Positions 50,114 to 61,099 of a stretch of DNA of 64,000 bases are shown in pieces. Position 1 is the stretch's first letter. Every line of letters begins with the position of its first letter. Made by a program: the position numbers and the translations under genes. Source of the stretch: Anseranas semipalmata (lineage: Eukaryota > Chordata > Aves > Anseriformes > Anseranatidae); contig VXAA01001939.1 of assembly GCA_013399115.1 (NCBI GenBank), positions 1 through 64,000 on the forward strand, written 5' to 3'. The notes beneath the pieces were generated by a model, which was given only the letters and a program-made list of their open reading frames with translations, did not search any database and had not been told where the DNA came from.

Positions 50114-53100
50114 TTAGGAACCTAATATGTTCTGGAAGAGTTATCACACAGCTGGTAGCAGCCTCTGAAAGTTTCAATAAAAAAGTCATCTGCTGATTAA
50201 AAAGGAGATGACTGTGTGGCAAGCTAGTTACTGTTTAAACTAGATTAGCTGCACTTGGACATTTCAAGATTTAAGGTGGTTTTTTTCCTGACGTCATTAG
50301 CTGCTCAAATGTGTGTGTCCCAAGACAAAAACCAAGATCAAAATTCCAGAATCTTTAGATTTGCTGTCTGATAAGAAACGGTCATTTATAAAGTATCTAA
50401 CAGAGAAGCTATATTTAACAGCACCTGACATCCTTCTGCTATGCTTTCTACTTGACTACAAGAGCTCTAGTCTCCCTTATTTCTTGCTTTATCTCTTTTG
50501 CACCTATTTTTATGCTTTTGTTTCTTTGTTTTTCCTCTCAAAAGGCTAAGATAATCATATTCAAGAAATGTATTTTTAGCTCAGGCCTCTCATCACATTC
50601 CTGCAGGACAAAGGAATTGTAGATCTGCTTGCAAATATTATGTTACTTCTTTTAGTTGTCTTTATGCAATTTTGGATTAGGCTTTCAGTATCTACCTGCA
50701 GGGAAATCATGCTGAGCCATAAAAGCCTATTACAGCAGTGACTGGTGAGTCACTAAAAATACCTTAGTCTGAAACAGCTTGTTTCAGCTCTTTATCAGGC
50801 ACTAAGAAAAGTGTGATGCATAATATCTTACTGGAGAAGGATGATTTCCAGAGGACAAACACAATACCCCTGGAAGTGACAGAAGAAGAAAAAAAGAGAG
50901 TGTGACAAGCTAAGCACTGGATGTTCCCTTCCATATAAGAGAAAACTCCTCACAAAGCTGCTCTAAATAGTTAAGAGAAGCTATCCCCAAAAAGGTAAAC
51001 CCAATTCAGTGCTGTTATTCACACTTACCATTGCTCTTACTCCTTTCTCTAATTCAGCTTCAGATTCCTTCTTCCTCCCTCTGTGTCTTATCATTTCAGC
51101 TTTCCATAATTTCCCAAACCTTTTATTTGCTGATATTTAGTCTGTTCTCCTCTCTTACCTCCCAACCCTCTCTCCCACTAATAGATCAGTGACGAATCAG
51201 GCTTCGGTCTTCAGCCTTGTTTCATTTGTTTCTCCTTCCCATCGTAAGAGTTTCCCTTCTAAATCTGCTACCCGTACCTTTACTTCTGCTCTCATCCTGC
51301 TGAACATCCCTAGGACTAGAGTATCTTCCTCCACATGAATTTTGCTTAACCTCTTTTTTTGTTTTAGTGATCTTCTATTTATCTCTGTAATTTAGCTGAT
51401 AGCTGGACCAATAGGTTCAGGCACCAGTCCAACATCATCATTTTACTTCTTAAACCTGCTGTATGACTTCATCTTGTACGTTTTCTACACCAGTTCTTTT
51501 TCTCCCTTTGTGTATTGGTTAGACATTCTCATGTTTGTACTCTACCCTTGTGGGGTCTTTCTCCCCCTCCCCATGATGTTCATACAATGTCAATAGCAGA
51601 TTATTTGTAGAGGCTGATGTGTTGTGAATCACAAGACAACTGGGAACTCATGGTTTTCTGCCACACCACAAGTCCTGCCGACTGAAACATAGCTGGGGTT
51701 TTCTGACTCTTCCTTGCCAATCGCAACCCTCTCATAATACAGAATTTTTGTAAGTTTTCTTTGCTCTGTCATTTACTAATTTTTAAAGTCTGTGTATGAG
51801 TATTGATGCAGCATACAGTCATAGGGCCACCATCAGAAACAATACTTTCAGGCTTTAGCCTTTCAGGTATTATAATAACTCATTGTCAGCTCAATGCAAC
51901 CCAATATCACAGTTCTCAATTTTTTTTTTTTGTGAGATGAAATTCAGTGTTTCTATTGCTACAAATCAACAAAATTATTTAGAGATTTTTAAAGAGAAAA
52001 ACACTTGTGCCTGTCTATATTTTTTAATTCAGGTCTCAAGCTTGGGCTGGGAACAAGATTAAATAGCAGTCTATTTACCTTTTCTTGCAATTATTTCTTC
52101 CAGAAGTCAAATAGTGGATAAAAAATACCACCAGCTATGAAGATCAATAATTCTGATACAGCAACATTTTTACCTGTTTTTACACTGTGTGGCATGATTT
52201 AAACCCGTGTTTCTGGCTAAGCAGAAACTATTCTCATTTTTTTCCTATGGTGCGATGTTCCTACACTTCAGAGGCAATGTTATGTAACTGATTTTTCACA
52301 AGGAAGGAAAGTTAGCAACAGCAAAAAGGACATCTGATGCACTGGCTGTAATAATTATTCAGAAAGACTATTTTAAATTGCCTAAATTGGTGAGCGATGA
52401 AGGATTGTTACTCTAGCACATGTCCACTCGCGGAAAGAGCTGTCACGGTGTATGGCAGGCCTTCCATTGAGAAAAGAGCAAGTTCTGTATTCAACACATT
52501 ATTATTAATTGTTATTAATAATCTTAATTTGTCCATATATTTTCGGTCAGGTAAGTGTCTGGGAGATCTGGCAGCCCAAAGTTTGCCTGCTTGCTGCCGC
52601 TTTTCCCTGGGGCTGAGGCAGTGAATTCTGCTCCCTTGCAGTCAGTCCTTCAGCAGTGGGGCAGCTGTCCCAGAGCCTTTTGTAGGTCTTGTCTTATTAA
52701 ATCCCAACTGGATTTGAGTTAGCAGGAGTTCAAGGGACAAGGAATCCCTGAGGATCCGTGACAGCATGTCGTTAAAGGTATGCCTATATGCTGAAGAGGG
52801 GCCTTAAGCAACTTGTCCTTTGGATACTGCTGAAGGCCCCTGTAAAGGGTGACTGACCCTGGGGTGAAAAGAAAGAATAATAATATGCTCCAGCTTCTAT
52901 GAACTGGAAGCTATTAAAAATCATAAGAAAGGAAATGCCTGAACCCCACACAAGGTCTACACAGAGTTCAGAATATACAAGCTAAACATTATGCAACACC
53001 AACAGCATGGTCAGTATATCTTATTTGAATGAAGTGTAAATAGAGTTAGTTCATTTATTAAGTGGAGCCTTCCTTCAGTGTTATGTTTATGTGGAAACAT

Positions 53101-54803
53101 CTTGTTTTCTTTTTAAATGGAGAAATAAATTATAGGCCCTCCTATCCCTTGCCTGCAACCCTTCTTCCCTCTTCCAAGAAGCAACCCCTGAGTAGAGACA
53201 GATTCAACAGACCAGCTCTATATAAGGCATATTTATTTAATACAATAAACCTGTTACATGGTGTTAGCATGGGGCAACAGTGGAAGCTCTGATAACGGTA
53301 AGTAAGTTTTACATTAGCCATGAAAGAGCTGAGTAAAAAGCAGAGCCTCAGGCTCCATTGTTCCTGCTTATAAGGTAACAACCCCAGAACCATTTATTTT
53401 TAATGCTGCTTCTAACTAAAGTAAGTGGAAAATCAAATTTGAGTGGTTTGGGTGAGCATCAGAAATGAAAAAAATAAGACTGAAAAGGGGCTGACTGGCT
53501 TTCTGCCATCTGCCTAGAAGCCCAAAATATTATACAGTCCTTAACATAACATCTGAAGAAGAAAAAAAAAATCATATAATGTTTTGTTAGTAAGTTTGAT
53601 AAATATTTTATCTCCTTCTTAAATAATGCTCCTAAATTGCAACTCTGACACCACGAACACAATTAGAACAGGTTGGAAAGCTAGCAGCATCCAGAAAAGC
53701 AAAAGATTTTGCAGGGTCCTTTTAAACTTAATGGCAAAAATGATCATGTTATGATCTGATGTCATTGTTAAACAAATAACAGCCACTGTTACAAGACCAC
53801 AATGAGCATCCTAAAAATGATCAATTTGTCCTCAGCAATCTGCTCCGTGTGTTTAATGTGAGGATATATCTAGGTATCCTTGTGGTGAATCTCACATGTA
53901 ACTGTTGTCATTAAAAAAAAAAACAACACATTTTTGTGAACACACATGTTGTTTGGGGTTGATTCTGACCTCTATGACAAATCTCTTCCAGTTCTTGTCA
54001 CTGATGCTTAACTGAGTCATTGGACACTCAGTTCTGCTTAACAATGACACAGGGTTGATATCATTCACTCTTAGGAAATTCCCATTAACCTTCTTTGGCA
54101 CATCTCAAGCTTTGCCCATTGATCAGAAAACATTTTATCTCCGAAAGGATCCTAGAACACCACAGGGATGGTGAATGAACAGCTGAAGTACAAAATGGGA
54201 CAGTCTCTGTGAAGGTGAAAGACTCTGAGTGAAACTTGCTGAACTATTTTATATATGAAAAATTAGCCCTTGTTCAGAAGCTGACTGAGGTCAGATCTCA
54301 AGCTGCAGAGTTCAAATGAGTCCTAGAATTCCCAAGATGCTGATTGGGCTGGGAAAACTGAACCTACATGGTTCAGGGGTCAAGGGGTTCCTTCTGCTCA
54401 CTGAACTCTGTTTGGTTTCAGGAACATTATAAAAAATGACTTTGTTATAACCTGCCAAGTGGTGTTAATCCATGCTCATTGTGGCAAAGCCTTCCTGCAC
54501 AAATAGCTAACTAGTTCCTAACTAGGAACTCTGAATTTAAGTGTATGCCTCATGCATGATTCCTGGAGGAGGAGGAAGTTTTACCAAAACTCTGAGCCAT
54601 ACCTGGTCAGGCCACTGAAATCTTGGTGGAAAAAGAAAAAATTATAATAATAATAAAAAAAATTACTGCTAGTTCAGGGTTCTGGCAAACCCATCTCATT
54701 CAAAAACCATTTTATCACATCCACAGTACAATTGAAGAAGCTGCCCTGAGAATTATAATTTACAGTTTTAAAAATTTCCAGAGGCTACCATTGAGTCTAA
54801 GAT
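50114..54803. other. Non-coding DNA, no gene seen
   Basis: No gene or repeat family recognised. Positions 51020-51370 are strongly pyrimidine-rich on the plus strand, ending one sub-tract in CCCACTAATAG at 51175-51185, which resembles a splice acceptor, but no open frame follows. Other open frames are short and unrecognised. Confidence 0.55.
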
Positions 54804-55120
54804 CATAGAATAATAGAATCACAGAATGGCTTGGGTTGGAAGGAACCTTAAAGATCATCTAGTTCCAACCCCCCTGCCATGGGCAGGGACACCTTCCACT
54901 AGATCAGGTTGCTGAAAGCCGTGTCCAGCCTGGCCTTGAACACCTCTAGGGATAGGGCATACACAACTTCTCTGGGCAGCCTGTTCCAGTGCCTCACCAC
55001 CCTCTGAGTGAAGAATTTCCTTCCAACATCTAATCTAAATCTCCCCTCTTTTAATTCAAAACTGTTTCCCCTTGTCCTATCACTATCTGCCTGTGTAAAA
55101 GATGGTGTATAACCATACAT
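54804..55120 (-). mobile_element. CR1 LINE 3' portion (minus strand)
   Basis: The left edge carries three reversed octamers (CATAGAAT, AATAGAAT, CACAGAAT; 54804-54827). It is followed by GGCTTGGGTTGGAAGGAACC and CCCCCCTGCCATGGGCAGGG, the typical tail. The minus frame 54899-55120 is a clean relic of the ORF2 C-terminus ([14 protein letters not shown]-like [22 protein letters not shown], then FKARLDTAF). The intact reading over 70 codons suggests a moderately young copy. It is 5'-truncated near 55120. Confidence 0.95.
54899..55120 (-). pseudogene. CR1 ORF2 C-terminal fragment
   Basis: About 60 of the residues match the end of CR1 ORF2, including [17 protein letters not shown] and the final [10 protein letters not shown] followed by a stop. 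The first ten residues come from flanking DNA. There is no catalytic domain, so it is a dead-on-arrival fragment. Confidence 0.9.
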
Positions 55121-56256
55121 GTTGTCCTAGACCTTTTGCTCAGCATTACATACTACATCTGTTGTTTCATTCTTGTAAACTTTAACTGCTCGTGATGAAA
55201 ACTTTCACTGAATGTCCTTGAGAGAAACTGACTTATTTTACCTGAATTGGTCAATGCTGTCACTGCTGTCTGGCCACTTTTCAAGTGTGGCTAGCTCAGA
55301 AGACCATAAGCGATCTTTTGTGAACAATTATCAACCACATGAAGTATTTTCAAGATAAGATAACCCACAAGAAATACATGCTGATATCAGGCCACTCACC
55401 TTTCTGAGCTTTTTCTGAATATTTGGTTTGTTTTAAGCATGTCTTGTGGAGCTCCAGTTAACCAGAGATCAAGTTCCCTGAAAATGGAGTGAAAGCTGAA
55501 CAAGACAACAAGGACTGTTGACCTGGCATTGCTGGCAAACTGCGTTACATTTCTTGCAATGGTTTCAGCCTACCTAAACTACTGGTGTCTGCAGAAAACA
55601 GCTCTAAATAAGGCCATTACAGATTACATATTTAATAGCCACACTTTCCAAGAAAAGGAAGGAAACCATTAAGAGCAAAAAAGAAAAATGCAAGAGCTTC
55701 CTGAACTCTGAGCCAGACAGCCTGGATGCTGACATACTCATGGACTGGTCAAAGAAGTGCTCTTATCTCTGAGATAGTCTTCTGCTGACTTACTATCTTC
55801 TCCATAGAAACTTTTCATCAAACAGCTCAGTGGACAATCCAAAACACTGAGCACAAACCCAGTGATATATTTACACCAGCTCCTTGTTTGAGCTCTGAAG
55901 CCATCTTTTCCTGCAGCACTTCAGTGAAAAGTGCTTGTTTATGCTTTTCCTGTTATAAGCTGAACTAAGAGTGATCATTTGGGAGATTAATTATAGCCTT
56001 CAAGATTCAATTATCTTCAAGTTGTAGGCAATTTAAGATGGGGATCTTTAACTCTTGGGTAAGCTAAAGAGGATATATACTGTAAGGCCGTTTATGCACA
56101 CTGCATCAAAATAATGTAAACTACTAGACTGGGGAGAAGAGTAGACCTATGTAGGTATTTACTTTACCCTCCCCACCTGTACAGGTTATCTCAGCAAAAT
56201 GGAGGGAAATACTGCAGGAACCCTGTGTTAAAAATTGAGGAACTGAAAATGCAAAA

Positions 56257-56493
56257 CTAGAATGAACTTTGCAACAAGGAATCATTTTTGTCTCTGGTTA
56301 TATAAGACAGCTTTGAAAGATCATGTTGGGCTGAAGTCTCTTCAAAGATGATGTGCTCCAGATCTTTTGACTCTCTCACAGAAAGAGAAGGGGGTTCTTT
56401 CAAGCTGAGGAATGATCTTAAACCACGAACCATCTGGTTTCTTTCTTTGATCTCTGTATTAAGTGGTAGAATTTCCAAATAGTAAAAATAGGA
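56257..56493 (-). other. Open segment, weak candidate for a terminal exon
   Basis: On the minus strand, GTTTTCAG is followed at 56493 by 78 codons open to a TAG at 56257-56259, in phase 0. The translation is mixed and charged (LNTEIKERNQMVRGL, KDLEHIIFEETSAQHDLSKL) rather than low-complexity. The pyrimidine tract before the AG is poor, and the frame is closed by a TAA just upstream. I recognise no family; chance is quite possible in 64 kb. Confidence 0.15.
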
Positions 56494-57714
56494 CTGAAAA
56501 CTTTATCTGTATTTGTCTTACATTATTGCAGGAGGTATACAAAGATTCCTGTACTGTCCAAAGACATAGCCACTAAGTACCTGGCAAAACTGAGATGAGA
56601 GTCTATTGCACAATTCCTTAAGGACAAGTTCCAAAAAACAAAACTGTTTAGGAGTCTATAGAACTGTGCAAGCAGAAGGTGTGAAGGTCCAAGACAGTGA
56701 TTCAAAAAGAAAAAATCTTACCTCCCCCTCTGATGCCAGAGTCAGTCTGTCTCTACCTAAGCCTTATCTAGAAGACTTTTGGGTGCCAAATGCTGTGTTG
56801 TCCCAAACAGCCAGAGATACTACTTTCTTGCTTGAACTGAACATCTGATATGAACCCACCTCCCATCTGAGATTCCTTGGGACTCACAAAATGGGCATCC
56901 CATTTAGGAGACCCATCTGCAGGCCTGATCTGTACTTACTGCACAGACACTGAATTTAATGAACAGCACAGCGGCAGCAATAGCTGTGGTGACAGGGATC
57001 ACTGTTTATACTAAGCCATAACGATTAGGGCAGTTGCCAAGTAAGGAGGAGGCCAAAGACACAGCTCCACATTTTGCCTCCAGGAGCTCCTCATACAGCG
57101 ACCGCTCCATTGCATCCTGCCAGCGAATTCCTGGGGGAAGGCAACCTGGGGCAGAGGTGGCTCGGGAGAGAACACAGCTGGTGAAAGCTCTCAGGCTACA
57201 GCGTGTTTTCACCTATAATCTCTTTGTTTTCTTCTTGTGATCACTACCAGGACTTCTGGTTTCAGCGCCACTCGGATGAGGTGTGCAGAGTGTGGCCATG
57301 GTCAGCTGCTGCGGTACCACAAAAGACAATTCTGTAGCAGCAGGAGATACAAAATGAGCCTTAGTTATTTCTTGAGTTAGCTGAACTGTGCTGCCAGAAA
57401 CAACAGGCCTGCGAAAGCCCTGGTGGAATTAATGTGTCAGAAACCATGGCATTTTCAATATTTCTGATTTAAAAAAAAATAGTTAGAGGAAATAATACAG
57501 AAATTGCCAAATATTTCAGGCCGAGTCATGTTTCCATAAAAGTCAGTGGGAGACTTGCCACAGACTTTTAAAAGAGAAGGATTAGACTCTAAATAGCTCA
57601 TTTATGAGGAACGAGTGATATTTTAATGTACCAGTATTTTTCCAAACTGTTTTAGGAAAATTATTAATAACTGAAGAAATCTGAAAAAAAAAATGAAACT
57701 TTGAAAAATGCTTA

Positions 57715-57728
57715 ATTACCATAGCAAC
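57715..57728 (+). promoter_or_regulatory. RFX X-box-like motif
   Basis: ATTACCATAGCAAC fits the RFX consensus GTNRCC-N(0-3)-RGYAAC with one mismatch at the first base. No promoter or gene start is visible next to it. Confidence 0.4.
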
Positions 57729-57950
57729 GCCTGTCTTACATACTGTCAAATATCATAACTCCAGAGAGACACAGGGCTGCCATGACCAGACGGCACGTTT
57801 TAAAATTCCCTGATTACTAAAATCTAAGAATTGTACTGCATAATCCCCTTTAAACACAAAAATAAAAACAGTTTCTTTTGGCATTAGTCACAGTTTGCCA
57901 AACAGTTTTCCACACCTTTCCATAAACAAATAGACATCACCTTTGCTTAA

Positions 57951-57989
57951 TGCTCTTACAGATCAAATGTGCTCTTACAAAATCAAATG
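57951..57989 (+). repeat. Two-copy 19-20 bp tandem duplication
   Basis: TGCTCTTACAGATCAAATG is followed directly by TGCTCTTACAAAATCAAATG. Confidence 0.85.
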
Positions 57990-58025
57990 TGGAATTGAGT
58001 TAAAATATGAATGATATTGCAACAT

Positions 58026-58047
58026 CTGTAGGGAACCTGTAGGGAAC
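58026..58047 (+). repeat. Two-copy 11-bp tandem duplication
   Basis: CTGTAGGGAAC is repeated exactly twice in tandem. Confidence 0.9.
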
Positions 58048-58152
58048 CTTTCCTCACATGATTCAGTCTTACTGAGGGAGGCAAACAGTCTGACTCCTCT
58101 CAGTATTAAAATTCAACACACTTACATTGAAAGACATTGACTTGCTGCATAG

Positions 58153-58196
58153 TACATAAATACATAAATAAATACATAAATATATAAATACATAAA
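58153..58196. repeat. (TACATAAA)n minisatellite-like tract
   Basis: Four perfect TACATAAA units plus one TATATAAA and one half unit (TAAA) in succession. A C10 run follows at 58204-58213. Confidence 0.88.
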
Positions 58197-59349
58197 TACT
58201 AGTCCCCCCCCCCATAGGAAATAAATGTATCATAGTGTTATTAGCAATGGTTATAGATTCAAAAGCTGATGACCTGCCTCTTAAACCTCTGTGTGGCCCC
58301 AGCTTAGCAAAATACCAGACAACTTTAAGTGCACAAAAGTATTGCTGGTATGCTGGAAGATATCTTTCAGCCTTTCAGAGTGAAAGGACTCCCTCTGACC
58401 TCAGCAGGCTTTGAATCAGACTCTAAAATTGCTGAGCTGGAGGATCTGTGGTCAGCAGGGTCCAGGCAGCCAGAGGGGAACAGCGCTGTGCAGCGCGTCG
58501 CTGCTTCTCAGGAAGCATCCTGTTCCCTACCCCGTCTTTGTGTTGTTATCAGGATCCACCGAGGATGTCCATCCTAAGAAATTTAGAAGACAATTTTAAG
58601 TGGTCAGATCCATCACAGGGGACAAGATTCACACACGCATGATCGTAACAGTGATCTCTTACAGCTGCTGGCATTTTTAAGTCACTAAGGCCTGAAAATT
58701 TTTCTGCTTAGATCGATGTTGGCATGCCCGAATGACATCACTCTTTGAGGAGGAAGACCACAGAAAAAAGTGACGTACATGTATGACATACAATGTCTGT
58801 TTGCCAACACTGGTTCCACTGAGGTTGAGGACACCTATGCTGCAGGAGGCTGGCGGTAGCAGGTTCAGGGCTCAGTGGAAGCAGTACGGCCATGACAAGG
58901 CAGGGACATGTTTGCACAGCGTGGTCTTCCAACTTAATTATTTCCAGTTATTTTTAATTTCTGAAGAGCAGAGACCTGGTTATAACAAAGGAATCACCCG
59001 ATAAGCATGAAGTACCATAGGGAACAAGAATTTCTGGAGAAAGCAAGCCGTACACTTGTTTTACTTTATTTCTGGCTATTTATAGCTTGCTTGAACATTT
59101 CGACAACTGCAAACAATGCTGTAGGCTAGCTATTTAAACCCCCTGCTGAACGTATCCCGGCAGGAATTAGAGGGGTTTATTAATTTTCTAGCCTGAGAGA
59201 ATTAAACTTGTGATTCACTGTAGAATATACCAAAACAGGTCAGCCACTGAATTTTTAAACTTTCACTTCTTATATATGAGCTTGTAATTAGACTGTTACC
59301 CCAATTACCCCTCTCCTCTTCAGATGCAAGTCAATCATTTTATATGCAA

Positions 59350-59369
59350 AAAACAAAACAAAACAAAAC
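59350..59369. repeat. (AAAAC)4 microsatellite
   Basis: Four perfect AAAAC units, read directly. Confidence 0.88.
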
Positions 59370-60553
59370 AAGAACACACAAAAAAAAAATCAAATGCCTC
59401 ACATTTCAGTGTAAGAAGGTAATATATTATAAATGTTGAGGGGAAAAAAAAATTGCAATGCCTCATAATGGAACTTTGCTACATTCAAAATCTAAGGGCT
59501 CTTAAGCAGTAGGTTAAAAGGAATAATGCTTTGAAGGGATGACTCCATAGCACCAACTTCATCACACTACAGGGAAACTTTAATTCTGCCATTACTGTCA
59601 CCAGGGAAATTGAAGTTAATTCTAGCTACCACCTTCTCAGATAAAGACTTCTGGTAAAAAATGTATAGCCTATTTTTGAAACCTCTGTAAATATCTCTAA
59701 TGACTTTTGCTGCTGCCTAGATCAATTTCCTGACTAGCACACTCCAGATAGCCTAAATTAAAATATGTTTGATATTATGTGTCATTTGTAAGTGAGCACT
59801 CTTACCTTTTTAGATACAAGACATCTTTACGTCATTTACATTTGAAAGGGATGAGTAATTTTCAGCTTTCAGAGAATTTAACCCACATGATTTCTGCATA
59901 ATTTTGCATTCCACTTAAAAATTCTCTCTCTCCTGCCATACCTTTCATATCCTTTTATGCTTAGGTTTCCCAGTATCTCTTGCATCGCCAGTTGGTCCAT
60001 ATTTCTCATGAGTACTTCCTGGGAGATGACAGCTCAGTCTTGCTCTGTTTTTCTTTAAAACACTTCACCAATGTCTGCTGGGCATTATCCATGGAAAATA
60101 TTTTAAGAAAAGAATATATTTACTACATAAAAGGTAAAGCCAAAATAAAATTTAACTTCTACCTGATTAATGTTTGTGTTGACTTAGCATTAGTCATCTC
60201 TTTTTTAATCAAACACTTATACACCATCTTCTATACAGTTCCATGCATGTCTGTTTCTATATGGAGCAAACAAGAAAAAAAAATATTCTAGACCTTCTTG
60301 TGCTCATTTTAGCTTTTGTAGCAGATTCATTGTCTCCTTCCTCAGCAATGAAAATCTGCACTGAAAAAATAGAAGCCAGTCATCTCTTCTGTGTGGGTAA
60401 ATAAAAGCTGCTTTTGAACAAGAATCGTAAGTCACCTTATGTACTTTTTACCAGTGCAAGGATGTTCTCTGCACTACGTACAAGAACTAAAGGATATATT
60501 TTGCTACTGAAACTGCTTCTCTCCCTCTTTTTATTCTATAACTAATGTACTAT

Positions 60554-60600
60554 GGCAAAACAAGGCTATATGATCTGGGCAAAACAAGGCATATGATCTG
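60554..60600 (+). repeat. Two-copy 24/23-bp tandem duplication
   Basis: A unit starting GGCAAAACAAGGC and ending ATATGATCTG is present twice in direct tandem. The copies differ only by one T present in the first copy. Confidence 0.92.
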
Positions 60601-60886
60601 ATGGTGAATACCACATCTGTTTTTCATGTTTCACAGTCCTATCTTTATAATGATTTCTGCTAGTGACCTTTTCATTCTTTGCATAAATGACATATATGTT
60701 CATTTTTTCTCAAATTTCCCAACTGTGATTCTTAACGATTTCTCAAGCCTTCATGTTAATAGCATTAAAGATCAAGCTTTGAGTTTGAAATCTCAAGAAA
60801 TGCATTGACTGCAGTATACTGGCTGTGCTTTAGCCAGTCTATAATGACATCGAGTACTGCCTGTCTGATTTGTGTCATTGTAATCA

Positions 60887-61099
60887 TTACAGGATTAACG
60901 GTCTTTCTTGTTCGATTTGGTTGAGGTGAGTTGAATCGGGTATGAAGAACAAACTGCCTCTTCTAAAAAGATCTGACCCCGTCCTTTTCTGGGCCCCATT
61001 GGTGGCTGATATTGCTGCAGCAGAAGCATAGCCTTGCTTCTTTAAAGTGATGTTCTGAAAGATGCCAACTAGATAGTCCTCAGGTATGATGTACCTCAT
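60887..61099 (-). other. Protein-like open segment, weak coding candidate
   Basis: Seventy codons from an ATG at 61099 to a TAA at 60887-60889 on the minus strand. The composition is balanced (PEDYLVGIFQNITLKKQGY, GSDLFRRGSLFFIPD), with four CpGs in a CpG-poor area. A good splice-acceptor-like sequence (TTGCTTCTCTTGGTATACAG) ends just upstream at 61104, and AATAAA on this strand lies about 350 bases downstream (60530-60535). Against it, a TGA directly precedes the ATG in frame, so an internal coding exon using that acceptor is excluded; only an ATG-starting exon would fit. No family is recognised. Confidence 0.2.

Larger units (their letters stand above)
55121..58150. other. Non-coding DNA with weak exon candidate
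   Basis: Mostly unclassified. It includes a minus-strand open segment at 56257-56493 with an in-phase AG upstream, an RFX X-box-like site at 57715-57728 and two short tandem duplications at 57951-57989 and 58026-58047. The AT-rich 57440-57840 stretch around the X-box has the look of a conserved non-coding element, but I cannot verify conservation. Confidence 0.45.
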
